Source: JBPYFK01 sp051984675 (GTDB lineage Bacteria > Actinomycetota > Actinomycetes > Mycobacteriales > Pseudonocardiaceae). From it: a stretch of DNA of 64,000 nt. The first letter of the stretch is position 1. Every line of letters begins with the position of its first letter. Shown here piece by piece: positions 42,820-51,229 of this stretch. The notes beneath the pieces are model-generated. The model had not been told where the DNA came from and searched no databases. It saw only the letters and a program-made list of their open reading frames with translations. The DNA is taken from NCBI GenBank assembly GCA_051984675.1, contig JBPYFK010000035.1:1-64000 (forward strand), in the 5' to 3' direction. Position numbers and translations under genes: made by a program.

Positions 42820-43584
42820 TTAGTGCGACGGCACCCTCTCGGGAGCGGTGTCCGTCGCGGCCGTGACGATCTCCCTCCACACCTCGGGTCGGTACTCGTG
42901 GATCACTGGGAATCCCTGGCCGTAGGGGGCGGTCCAGGAGAACCGGACGCCAGGGTTGTGTGTGCGACGCCCGTCGTGGAGGAACAGCTGCGGGCTGCCC
43001 TGGACGACCTCGCCGGTAGCGATGTCGAACTGGGCGTGGAGGGCAGCACGGGAGACTCCACGGCGCAAGGTCCACCGGAGACGATCCGCGTCGACCGACT
43101 GGCATTCCTCGGCGATCTCGTTGATCTCCGTGATCAACGAGATGTTCCGGCTGTCCACATAGAACGCCCGACGAAGCGCTCCGTCGAGTTCGTCCGCGCC
43201 GGCCGCTCCACCGATCTCGGGGTCACGGGCGGCCTGCACCGCCTCCATCGCGGGCAGCATGGTCACGGGGTACTCGGAGTCCGGCCGCCTCCAGGGGCCC
43301 CACCCCAGAGCGGGCTCGGTGGAGGTGATCACGGCGATCTCGGCGTCGAGGATCGTCTTCGGTGTTCCGCGGCGGTTGAACAGTTCCAGCGGGAAGGCAC
43401 GGTGCTCGATGACGGGACCGGTTCCACCGGACTGACCTGCTTGTGCCCGCTGTGCACGCAGGTGGAACAGGGCGAGGCTCGCCCAGGGGCACCCGATGTC
43501 GGAGTAAACCGTGATCGTGCCCGGTGTCGTGTCGTGCACGCCCTCAGTACCGGAAGCAGGGTGGAACAGGGAATCGGAGGTCAT
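42820..43584 (-). CDS. DsbA/FrnE-like thioredoxin-fold protein with CPWA active-site motif
   Basis: 254 residues. TITVYSDIGCPWASLALFHL is the start of a DsbA/HCCA-isomerase-type fold, and EVVQGSPQLFLHDGRRTHNP is the cis-proline segment. FrnE-like proteins have CPWC; here the second Cys is Ala (CPWA), so disulfide exchange would need a monothiol mechanism. No signal peptide, so it is cytoplasmic. ATG 43584 follows GGAAAGG; the longer frame to 43725 is not needed. First gene of a unit with DoxX. Confidence 0.83.
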   Translation of the reverse strand: MTSDSLFHPASGTEGVHDTTPGTITVYSDIGCPWASLALFHLRAQRAQAGQSGGTGPVIEHRAFPLELFNRRGTPKTILDAEIAVITSTEPALGWGPWRRPDSEYPVTMLPAMEAVQAARDPEIGGAAGADELDGALRRAFYVDSRNISLITEINEIAEECQSVDADRLRWTLRRGVSRAALHAQFDIATGEVVQGSPQLFLHDGRRTHNPGVRFSWTAPYGQGFPVIHEYRPEVWREIVTAATDTAPERVPSH

Positions 43585-44066
43585 GTCGCGCCTTTCCAGG
43601 TCGGCTGGGGTGCTTCCGGCCATTCCTGTTCGGGACAGCGACCACGGGGAACTCATCGTAAGAGTCGCTCGCGATCGCAGAGCACCGGGGAGGTGCCGCG
43701 AAAATGTTTCAACGATCGCGGGCATGGCGACAACCCAACAATGCGTGAATGATCTACCAATGTTGAGTTGCGTGCGCGGCGAGAATTCAAAACGGTGTTC
43801 CGCATATTATTGCCTTTCCCGGGGCCCATTGCAAGAGAAGCGGAGTGACACGCCGGAGAAACATCCTTGAGAGCAGTGCTGATTGCTCTGATTGGTGCCG
43901 TATGGGAGTGAACTGGGTAACGCGATGCCCGATCGAGTGTCTACTGTGTATGAACGAATCGACTGCCTGGGGCGGACGATCCAGTTCAACTGCTTGTCGT
44001 TCGACGGTTGGCTTGCCGGCACCCCGAGGTCGGCTTCCGTTTGCCTCGCAGCGATCCGATGGGCGA
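43585..44066. other. 482-bp divergent intergenic region, AT-richer than its surroundings
   Basis: Between the DsbA-like gene (minus) and the ligase-like gene (plus). The part from about 43730 to 43920 is clearly richer in A/T than neighbouring DNA and has no convincing coding frame; it probably contains both promoters. No clear operator or hairpin found. Confidence 0.4.
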
Positions 44067-45089
44067 ATGACCGTAGTGGCAGCCCAACGGGAGTGGTGCG
44101 AGCTCACGCCGATGCGGGCCGTACCCGGCCGCCTTCCCGTCAATGGGAGGGAGTGGGCCTGGGAACTGAAATGGGGCGGAATCCGCGCGCTCGCCGCTGT
44201 GGGCGCGAACGGTTTCGAACTGATTGGCCACGACGGCGAGCTGATCACGCAGCGGTATCCAGAACCGGGAGAGCTGGCGGACATGGTCGCGCATCGGCGG
44301 ATGGTGCTCGACGGTGAGATCGTGAGCGTCAACGATACCGGTGGCGTGGAGCACGGGTTGCTGCGCTCCCGCGAGCGCGTGTCGCGACCGCGAGCGGCGT
44401 TGCTGCGCAGGGCGCCGGTGTCCTATCACGCATTCGACCTGCTGCGCCTGGACGGGCACGACCTGACCGGCGAGTCGTACCTGACCCGCCGTAAACTGCT
44501 GGCCAGCCTGGGACTGTCGCAGTCCTCCGCCGTGCGAGTACCGCCGCACTATCGGGAGTGGCACGGCCCGCGGCTGCTGGACGTCGCGCGCGAGCACGGG
44601 GTAGAGGGCGTCGTGGCGAAACATCTGTCCTCGCACTATCACCCGGGCCGGCAGTCGGATCACTGGATCGAGCTCTCGCTGCTCCGCGGGTGCGAAGCCG
44701 TGATCGGCGGATGGCTACCGGAAACCACCGACGGCGCGGGCACGGTGCGTTCGGTGCTTCTGGGGGTCTACGACGAGGCCGGTCGACTCACCTACATCGG
44801 GAATGTCGGCAGTGGGTTCAGCGACACCTCCCGCCGTGCCCTGTCCAAGCTGCTGCGCGAGATCTCTGACAACTCCTGCCCGTTCGCCACGAGAGTGCCA
44901 GACAGCCATGCTCGGCAGGCTCGGTGGGTTCGGCCGGTGTTCGTCTGCGATGTGAACTATCGGGCGATCAGCGCCAGCGGCCGTCTGCACCGCCCCTCCT
45001 GGCGGGGGCTGCGCGCGGACATCGACCCGCGGGACCGGTCACGGCTCGGCTCACTCCGGCTGAACCTGCATGATTCATGGCGTCGTTAG
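44067..45089 (+). CDS. ATP-dependent DNA ligase-like protein (LigC/LigD ligase fold) with altered motifs
   Basis: 340 residues aligning with the ligase half of LigD: WAWELKWGGIRALAAVG corresponds to the adenylation motif normally KWDG, with the lysine kept and Asp replaced by Gly. MVLDGEIVSV is motif III, VEGVVAKHLSSHYHPGR motif IV. Motif V, normally W-x-K-x-K, reads HWIELSLL, losing both lysines. The C-terminal OB domain (VNYRAISASGRLHRPSWRGL) is intact. Probably inactive as a ligase or with a changed substrate. ATG 44067 is the first start before the fold. Confidence 0.85.
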   Translation: MTVVAAQREWCELTPMRAVPGRLPVNGREWAWELKWGGIRALAAVGANGFELIGHDGELITQRYPEPGELADMVAHRRMVLDGEIVSVNDTGGVEHGLLRSRERVSRPRAALLRRAPVSYHAFDLLRLDGHDLTGESYLTRRKLLASLGLSQSSAVRVPPHYREWHGPRLLDVAREHGVEGVVAKHLSSHYHPGRQSDHWIELSLLRGCEAVIGGWLPETTDGAGTVRSVLLGVYDEAGRLTYIGNVGSGFSDTSRRALSKLLREISDNSCPFATRVPDSHARQARWVRPVFVCDVNYRAISASGRLHRPSWRGLRADIDPRDRSRLGSLRLNLHDSWRR

Positions 45090-45134
45090 GTCCCGTGCGT
45101 CAGGTCCGCTGTGGACAGCGGCAAGCAGCGCCGG

Positions 45135-46334
45135 TCACGGCCAAGGAGCGTGATCCCCGGAAAAGTCCTGGCCTTCGAGCGGGCTGCGCGAACCCGGACG
45201 AGCGGGCTTGTGGCCCAGTTCGGCGAGATGGATCGCCCGTGTGATGTCCGCCTGGCTGATCACACCGCGCAACCAACCGTCCTCCAGGACCAGGACCAGG
45301 TCCCGACTCGGGTCCAGCCGGATCGTCGCGAGCAGTTCGACCAGCGGGCGGTCCGGCGTCGTGGTCGGGACCTTCTCCAGGCGGCGGGCGACATCGCTGA
45401 CCCGAGAAGCCATCCGGGTATCCGGTTTCAGCACGGTCAGGGCGGCCAAGCTGACCAACCCGCAGGGGCGACCGGTGAAATCGAGGACCGGATACACGCG
45501 GTGGTGCTCGTGCCGGCCGATGCGGTCGAGGAACGTCTCCACCGTCCACCAGCCCGGGGCTGTCACGGGAACGACGGACATCACGTCCCCCACCGCGATC
45601 CCGTGCAGGCGGTCCCGCAGGCCGACCTGTCTGCGTTCCGCGCTGGCCATCTCCACCAGGAACCAACCCAGCAGGCCGAGCCACAGGCCATCCAGCAGCG
45701 AACCGCTGAATGCCTGGATGACCCCCAGACCGAATAGCCCGCCACCGAGCGCACCCCCGACGCGGGTCGCCGTGATCGCGGCTCTGGTCCGGTTGCCCGA
45801 GCGGCGCCACAGCACGGCCCGCAGAACCCGGCCGCCGTCCAGCGGTGCCCCGGGCAGCAGGTTGAACACCGCCAGGATCAGGTTGGTGATCCCCAGCCAT
45901 GCGGCTGAGGCGAGCACGATCGTCGGTGCGTGCAGCGCCGCTCCGCCAGCCGCAACACCCACGAACAGCGCCCCGCAGAGCATGCTCGCCAGCGGCCCGG
46001 CAGCCGCGATCAGCAGGTCGGCCTTCGGCGCCTGCGCCTCGCTGGAGAACTCGGTCACGCCACCCAGCAGCCACAACGTCACGCGTTCTACCCGGATGCC
46101 GTAATGCACCGCGACCATGGCATGGGCGAGTTCGTGGGCCAGCAACGACGCCATGAACACCACGGCCACGACGGCGCCGGCGACCCAGTAGACCGCGTCC
46201 GGGTTGCCCGGCGCGGTGCGCGGGAGCACGACCTGGGCCACGATCTGGGTGAGCAGGCCGGCTATGACCAGCACCGACCAGTGCATCCCCACCGGAACCC
46301 CGGCCCACCTGCCGAGGGGGACAGCGCCTCGCAT
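45135..46334 (-). CDS. Site-2 protease family (M50B) membrane metalloprotease with CBS domains
   Basis: 399 residues. The zinc motif HELAH lies in the helix MASLLAHELAHAMVAVHYGI, and the second motif is NLLPGAPLDGGRVLRA with its Asp ligand. About six helices are followed by two CBS domains (residues ~245-365: VGDVMSVVPVTAPGWWTVET, RVYPVLDFTGRPCGLVSLAA, LVLVLEDGWLRGVISQADIT) that probably sense an adenine nucleotide. The Rv1422/SpoIVFB-like architecture cleaves membrane-bound regulators. ATG start; convergent with the ligase-like gene. Confidence 0.92.
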   Translation of the reverse strand: MRGAVPLGRWAGVPVGMHWSVLVIAGLLTQIVAQVVLPRTAPGNPDAVYWVAGAVVAVVFMASLLAHELAHAMVAVHYGIRVERVTLWLLGGVTEFSSEAQAPKADLLIAAAGPLASMLCGALFVGVAAGGAALHAPTIVLASAAWLGITNLILAVFNLLPGAPLDGGRVLRAVLWRRSGNRTRAAITATRVGGALGGGLFGLGVIQAFSGSLLDGLWLGLLGWFLVEMASAERRQVGLRDRLHGIAVGDVMSVVPVTAPGWWTVETFLDRIGRHEHHRVYPVLDFTGRPCGLVSLAALTVLKPDTRMASRVSDVARRLEKVPTTTPDRPLVELLATIRLDPSRDLVLVLEDGWLRGVISQADITRAIHLAELGHKPARPGSRSPLEGQDFSGDHAPWP

Positions 46335-46344
46335 CTCGCCGCCT

Positions 46345-46790
46345 TCAGCGCCTCAAGTCGTTCGGGACGCTTCTGTTATGGGTCCATGGCCTCGTCTGAG
46401 CACGGGGCGTGACCCTGCCGTGGGTCACCCGCACAATCCACGCTGCCAACGAATCGGCCCCGCGGCAAGGCCGAAGGTCCCCGGGGGCGGCTCGGCCGCT
46501 CAGCGGCCCAGCCGCCAGCCAGACGGTGAACGGCGTGTGGAACCCCTCGTTGTTCTGCTGCGCGTAGTCGTAGAACTGGTGCAGGAACGCGACCCGTTGC
46601 TGGGCTTGCGGACCCTTGCCGGGAGCCAGCGGGTCCGCGCCACCGATGAGTGCCTGATGCCGGATGACCTCGTCGAAGCCGACATGCCGCGGCGCGCATC
46701 ATCGCGTACATCGCCATGAAGGTGGTGGTGCGGCCCTCGCAGGCACGGCAGTGGTTTTCCGTCGGCTCTTGACTCGTGGCCTGGATCACT
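46345..46790 (-). pseudogene. Degraded gene with a frameshift, identity not recognised
   Basis: Minus-strand translation shows protein-like sequence in two frames: TTTFMAMYAMMRA in one, then HVGFDEVIRHQALIGG, LAPGKGPQAQQRVAFLHQFY and AQQNNEGFHTPFTVWLAAG in another, meeting near 46690. The second frame runs to a stop near 46345 with a low-complexity tail, and no start or complete domain can be assembled. It is a remnant or a badly broken gene. The surrounding 46335-46960 gap holds no other feature I can support. Confidence 0.4.
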
Positions 46791-46960
46791 GCAAGATATC
46801 GAGTGGCCCCGCCCACAATGCTTGCGGCGAGGCGGGGCACGAAACTTGTTTCCAGGCCGCGGGTGTGGCTGCGTGACAGCAGTGGCACCCGCGGCCATCT
46901 TTCGCGTGTACGAGGCTGTCCAATGTGGACGGTGTACTTCGTGGCCGACCGGTCCGTGGG

Positions 46961-47890
46961 CTACCGTGCGCAGGTGCTTCCGGGGAAAGCCCGCGAGATC
47001 TTCTCCTGGGTGTCCTCGTCGGCCGGGGTGTAGGTGGCCATCCTGATCTCCGAGCGCCGCCCGAACCACAGGTACGTGTAGTCGAAGCGCAGGACGCCGA
47101 CGTCCGGGTGCAGGAAGCGCTTCGTGAGGTTGCGCGGAGCCTGCACCTCGTGCTGGTTCCACAGCGCCTCGAACTCCGCCGACTGCTCCCGCAACCGCTT
47201 CACCAGGCACTTCCATCCCGGCTCTGCCACGTGCTGGGCCATCGCGGCGCGGAACTGGGCGACCGAGCGCGGAGCGGTGTCATCCCAGTCCACCACCCGT
47301 GCCCGCCATGCCGGCCGGGTGAAGCACAGCAGCAGCGAGTTGCGTTCCTCGAACGGGATGTCGTCGACTCCGCCCATCAGCCAGTCGTAGCCGCGGTTGT
47401 AGGCCAGGATGTCGGTTCGGGCGTTCTGGACCACGACGGGGAACGGTTCCAGCTGTCGCAACATCACGTGGACGGCGGACGGGATCGCCCGGCACTCCTT
47501 GTCCACGGTGGGTTCGGGCGCTCCCGCCAGGGTGAACAGGTGCGCGCGCTCGTGCGGGTCCAAGCGCAGGGTGGTGGCGATCGCTTCGAGCACCTGCTCG
47601 GACGCACGGATGTCCCGCCCCTGTTCGAGCCACGTGTACCAGGTGACGCCGACACCGGCGAGCTGCGCGACCTCCTCACGGCGCAGGCCCGGCGTGCGGC
47701 GCCGGCCGCCGATCGGCAGGCCGACCTGGTCCGGGGTGATCCGCTCCCGCCGGCTGCGCAGGAACGCGGCGAGTTCGCGGCGGCGAACGGTCGCTTCGTC
47801 CCGCGCGGACGGCGCCTTCCCGGGCGCCGCGCCGTTCGGACGCACCTCGGCCGGGGTGTAGGCAGGGCGCTGCCGTAGCGAGCTGGTCAT
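46961..47890 (-). CDS. MmyB-type helix-turn-helix transcriptional regulator
   Basis: 309 residues. The XRE-like helix-turn-helix (TPGLRREEVAQLAGVGVTWY, TWLEQGRDIRASEQVLEAIA) is followed by the MmyB ligand-binding domain (AGAPEPTVDKECRAIPSAVH, VVVQNARTDILAYNRGYDWL, LHPDVGVLRFDYTYLWFGRR). Members are actinobacterial repressors that usually sit next to, and control, a divergent transporter or oxidoreductase, here the MFS exporter. The 101-bp gap has three copies of CTGNTACC(A/T)G that fit its operator. Confidence 0.92.
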   Translation of the reverse strand: MTSSLRQRPAYTPAEVRPNGAAPGKAPSARDEATVRRRELAAFLRSRRERITPDQVGLPIGGRRRTPGLRREEVAQLAGVGVTWYTWLEQGRDIRASEQVLEAIATTLRLDPHERAHLFTLAGAPEPTVDKECRAIPSAVHVMLRQLEPFPVVVQNARTDILAYNRGYDWLMGGVDDIPFEERNSLLLCFTRPAWRARVVDWDDTAPRSVAQFRAAMAQHVAEPGWKCLVKRLREQSAEFEALWNQHEVQAPRNLTKRFLHPDVGVLRFDYTYLWFGRRSEIRMATYTPADEDTQEKISRAFPGSTCAR

Positions 47891-47916
47891 AGTGACACTC
47901 TCGCACGCGCCGTATC

Positions 47917-47964
47917 CTGTTACCAGTTAGTCCTGATACCTGGATAACCACACTCTGGTACCAG
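47917..47964. promoter_or_regulatory. Three CTGNTACC(A/T)G repeats between MmyB-type regulator and MFS exporter
   Basis: CTGTTACCAG at 47917-47926, CTGATACCTG at 47933-47942 and CTGGTACCAG at 47955-47964; the last is a perfect palindrome. They fill the divergent promoter region and are the best candidates for the regulator's operators. Confidence 0.65.
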
Positions 47965-47991
47965 GCTCGCGCCCCGGCCACGGTAGTACAC

Positions 47992-49485
47992 ATGACCTCG
48001 CGAACGCCCGGCTCCCGAACCGGGGCCACGGACAGTCACGAGCTGTCCCCCGCCGGCCTGCTCACGGTGCTGCTGGGGGCGGCACTCCCGCTCATCGACT
48101 TCTTCATCGTCAACGTCGCGCTACCGACCATTGACGCGGACCTGCACACCACGACCGCGACCCTGGAACTCGTCGTCGCCGGCTACGGCATCGCCTACGC
48201 GTCGCTGCTGGTGCTCGGCGGCCGGCTCGGCGACGCCTGGGGACGGCGTCGCCTGTTCCTCACCGGGCTGACCGCGTTCACGATCAGCTCACTGGTCTGC
48301 GGACTCGCTCCGACAGCGGTCACCCTCGTACTGGCCAGGGCCGCGCAAGGTGCGTCCGCGGCGATGATGCTTCCCCAGGTGCTGTCGATCATACAGGCGA
48401 CCACCTCCGGCGAGCGGCGGTCGCGGGCGCTGGGGCTGTACGGGGCCACCGGCGGTATCTCCACCATCATCGGGCAGCTGCTCGGCGGGGTGCTGGTCTC
48501 GGCGAACATCGCCGGCACCAGCTGGCGGCCGATCTTCCTGGTCAACGTGCCGATCGGCCTGGTCGGTTTGCTGCTGGCCAAGCGGACGCTCCCGGAGAAC
48601 CGGGCGGCCAACCCGCTGGGCGTGGACGGTCGGGGGACCATCCTGTTCGGCGTGACGCTGGTGGCGCTGCTGGTCCCGCTGATGGAGGGCCGTGCGCTCG
48701 GATGGCCGGTGTGGTGCTGGCTCCTGTTGGCCGCCACCCCGCTGCTGGCCGCGGCGTTCCTGGCGGTGCAGCGCAACGTCGAGCGTGCCGGAGGGGTGCC
48801 GTTGCTGCCACCTTCGATCATGCGGATGCCCAGCATGCGCCGCGGGCTCGTGGTCGGAGTCCCGTTCTTCGTCGGGTTCGGCGCGTTCATGTTCGTTTAC
48901 GCCGTCACCGTCCAGGACGGCCTGCACCTGGGACCGTTGGGCGCCGGCATCGCGCTCACGCCGATGGCACTGGGATTCTTCGCGGCTTCGGTGACCAGCA
49001 GCCGCGTGGTCGCCCGGTTCGGGCCGCACGTGATCGGCGCTGGGGCGGTGCTGCAGACAGTCGGACTGGTGCTGGTCATCGCCACGATGGTTCTGGAGTG
49101 GCCGCGCCTAGGGCCGCTGGACATGGCACCCGGCCTGCTGCTGGCCGGCGTCGGCCAGGGGCTGACCATGACGACGCTGTTCCGTGTGGTGCTCTCTGGG
49201 GTGCCGGCGGACCGTGCGGGCGTGGGAAGCGGAGCGCTCACGACCACCCAGCAGACGTCGCTCGCTCTCGGGGTCGCCACACTCGGAAGCCTGTTCGCAG
49301 TGTTGAGCGAGCCGCACGTCCTCGGTATCCAAGGCGCGTTCGTGCTGGTGATCTCGGTTCAGGCGGTGGTGGCTGTCGGAATCGCGCTGGCCGGAAGGAC
49401 GCTGCCCGATCCCCGCGTCCCTTCCACTGTGGAGGTGCACTCGGCAGACGGCGCCGGCGAGGAGTACTCCCACGCAGCGGCCTGA
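47992..49485 (+). CDS. MFS drug exporter, DHA2 (EmrB/QacA) family
   Basis: 497 residues with about 14 hydrophobic helices. The family motif VNVALPTIDADLHTTTATLE is followed by GGRLGDAWGRRRLFLTGLTA and the 14-TM pattern of DHA2. It exports hydrophobic compounds with protons. Divergent from the MmyB-type regulator, which is probably its repressor and senses the exported ligand. ATG start just after the third CTGNTACC repeat. Followed by a 15-bp hairpin. Confidence 0.93.
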   Translation: MTSRTPGSRTGATDSHELSPAGLLTVLLGAALPLIDFFIVNVALPTIDADLHTTTATLELVVAGYGIAYASLLVLGGRLGDAWGRRRLFLTGLTAFTISSLVCGLAPTAVTLVLARAAQGASAAMMLPQVLSIIQATTSGERRSRALGLYGATGGISTIIGQLLGGVLVSANIAGTSWRPIFLVNVPIGLVGLLLAKRTLPENRAANPLGVDGRGTILFGVTLVALLVPLMEGRALGWPVWCWLLLAATPLLAAAFLAVQRNVERAGGVPLLPPSIMRMPSMRRGLVVGVPFFVGFGAFMFVYAVTVQDGLHLGPLGAGIALTPMALGFFAASVTSSRVVARFGPHVIGAGAVLQTVGLVLVIATMVLEWPRLGPLDMAPGLLLAGVGQGLTMTTLFRVVLSGVPADRAGVGSGALTTTQQTSLALGVATLGSLFAVLSEPHVLGIQGAFVLVISVQAVVAVGIALAGRTLPDPRVPSTVEVHSADGAGEEYSHAAA

Positions 49486-49494
49486 TCCGTGCGG

Positions 49495-49527
49495 CAGGGG
49501 TTCCCGCACGCCGTGCGGGAACCCCTG
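49495..49527. terminator. 15-bp hairpin terminator between convergent units
   Basis: CAGGGGTTCCCGCAC (49495-49509), loop GCC, GTGCGGGAACCCCTG (49513-49527), a perfect 15-bp stem. It is 9 bp after the MFS stop and 5 bp beyond the stop of the minus-strand small ORF, so it can end both. Confidence 0.85.
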
Positions 49528-49532
49528 GATGC

Positions 49533-49655
49533 TCAGTTCGTCGACGGGTCCTCCGTCTGCTTCTTCTCCCAGACCCACGCACCCACGAAGACGGTGGCGG
49601 CGATGATGGCGGTGGTCACGACGACCCTGCCGATGATGCGAAGCACGGCGGACAC
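49533..49655 (-). CDS. 40-residue membrane peptide downstream of an MHS transporter
   Basis: GTG start 49655 with GGAAGGGAAC just upstream. The peptide is one transmembrane helix (VLRIIGRVVVTTAIIAATVF) followed by a charged tail (WEKKQTEDPSTN). It lies 95 bp after the MHS transporter on the same strand and is closed by the hairpin at 49495. Small single-helix peptides next to transporters can be accessory subunits; no family name can be given. Confidence 0.6.
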   Translation of the reverse strand: MSAVLRIIGRVVVTTAIIAATVFVGAWVWEKKQTEDPSTN

Positions 49656-49750
49656 GTTCCCTTCCGGTTGCTCGTTGGAGTCCTTCCGAAAGACACGGTG
49701 CCGCAGCGACGAGTGTCCGGTCCTCCAACCGCCCGGAACAGGACCAAAGA

Positions 49751-51046
49751 TCACTCGTTTGGATGCGTGGCGCGGCCGGGCATCAGCATCAGCGCTCCCA
49801 GCGCCAGGACACAGCAGATCACGATGTACCAGCTGATGCTCGTGCTCGATCCGGTGCTTGCCAGCAAGGCGGCCGCGATCAGCGGCGCCGGCCCGCCCGC
49901 GATGACCGACGCGAGTTGGTAGCCCAGCCCGGCGCCGCTGTAGCGGACGTTGGTGCCGAAGCATTCCGCGATGAGTGCCGCCTGCGGGCCGTACTGCATG
50001 TCGTGGAAGATCAGCGAGACCACGATCGCGAGCAGCACCAGACCGTCTATGCGCGTGTCGAGCAACCCGAAGTACGGGAACGCGAACAAGCCGGTCAGCA
50101 CGATTCCCGTCCCATACATGAGCTTGCGTCCCAGGATGTCCGACAGGTACCCGAACAGCGGGACGCTGATCAGGCCGATCGCTGCGGCGATGAGGGTGTC
50201 GGTCAGCACGTCGCTGCGGGACAAGTGCAGGTGCTTGGTCCCGTAGGTCAGCACGAACGTCACGAAAAGGTAGAACGGTGCTTGCTCCGAGAGCCGGACA
50301 AACGCGGCGCTGAACACTTCCCGCGGATGATCGCGCAGGGCGGCCCATACCGGCTGCTTGACGACCTCGCGACGCTCTCGGGCGGCTTCGAACGCGGGAC
50401 TTTCCATCACGCGCAGTCGTACGTAGAGACCGACGCCGATGAGCACGATGCTGAGCAGGAACGGAATCCGCCATCCCCACTGCTCGAAGCCATGACCGGT
50501 CAGCGCGCTCATCAGCTCCACGATGCCGGTGGACAGGATCAGCCCGATCGGGACACCCAGCTGCGGCCAACTCGCCATCAGGCCCTTGCGGCGCTGCGAT
50601 CCCCACTCCATGGCGATCAGCACCGAACCGCCCCACTCGCCGCCGACACCGATGCCCTGCAGCACCCGCAGGAGCGTGAGCAGGATGGGTGCGGCCAGCC
50701 CGATGCTCTGGTAGCCCGGCACCAGGCCGATGACGAAGGTCGCCGCGCCCATCAGCACGAGCGTGCTGATCAGTGTCGCTTTGCGGCCGATCCGATCGCC
50801 GTAGTGCCCGAAGATCGCGGCGCCGACCGGGCGAGCCGCGAACCCGACGAACAGGGTCGCGAAGGAGTCGAGCACACCGGTGGTTTCCCCGACCTTCGGG
50901 AAGAACTCGGCGGGGAAGACCAGTGCCGCCGTAGTGCCGTAGAGGAAGAAGTCGTACCACTCGATGGTCGTGCCGATCGTGCTCGCGACGGCGGCTCGCC
51001 AGCGCTGCGTGCGGGTGACCTGGTCGACTGTTGACGAACCGTCCAT
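49751..51046 (-). CDS. MFS metabolite:H+ symporter (MHS) next to the phenylacetate genes
   Basis: 431 residues, 12 helices. VASTIGTTIEWYDFFLYGTT, FGHYGDRIGRKATLI and GIGVGGEWGGSVLIAMEWGS identify the MHS subgroup. Location beside paaK suggests import of phenylacetate or a related aromatic acid; that is inference, and the gap of 183 bp to paaK means it may have its own promoter. It is a close-fold paralogue of the sulfur-operon transporter at 9944. ATG 51046 is the family start. Confidence 0.9.
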   Translation of the reverse strand: MDGSSTVDQVTRTQRWRAAVASTIGTTIEWYDFFLYGTTAALVFPAEFFPKVGETTGVLDSFATLFVGFAARPVGAAIFGHYGDRIGRKATLISTLVLMGAATFVIGLVPGYQSIGLAAPILLTLLRVLQGIGVGGEWGGSVLIAMEWGSQRRKGLMASWPQLGVPIGLILSTGIVELMSALTGHGFEQWGWRIPFLLSIVLIGVGLYVRLRVMESPAFEAARERREVVKQPVWAALRDHPREVFSAAFVRLSEQAPFYLFVTFVLTYGTKHLHLSRSDVLTDTLIAAAIGLISVPLFGYLSDILGRKLMYGTGIVLTGLFAFPYFGLLDTRIDGLVLLAIVVSLIFHDMQYGPQAALIAECFGTNVRYSGAGLGYQLASVIAGGPAPLIAAALLASTGSSTSISWYIVICCVLALGALMLMPGRATHPNE

Positions 51047-51229
51047 GGCGCTGAGCCTCCATTGGCTTAGCCACTCGGCCAGTGTGGGTGGCGAGAATGA
51101 TGATGCTTCAATCACCCGATGTCAATGCTGGACCGGGTCCGCCCCTACCCTGCCTCGTGATCATCGCACGGAGACGGTTTTGATCATGGTTCTCATGATC
51201 CGACCACGAGTCGATCGGAATCGAACCGG

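Noticed and set aside
51047..51229. 183-bp gap between the MHS transporter and paaK as a fourth PaaR site
   Set aside because: No ACCGA-N4-TCGGT-like sequence was found there.
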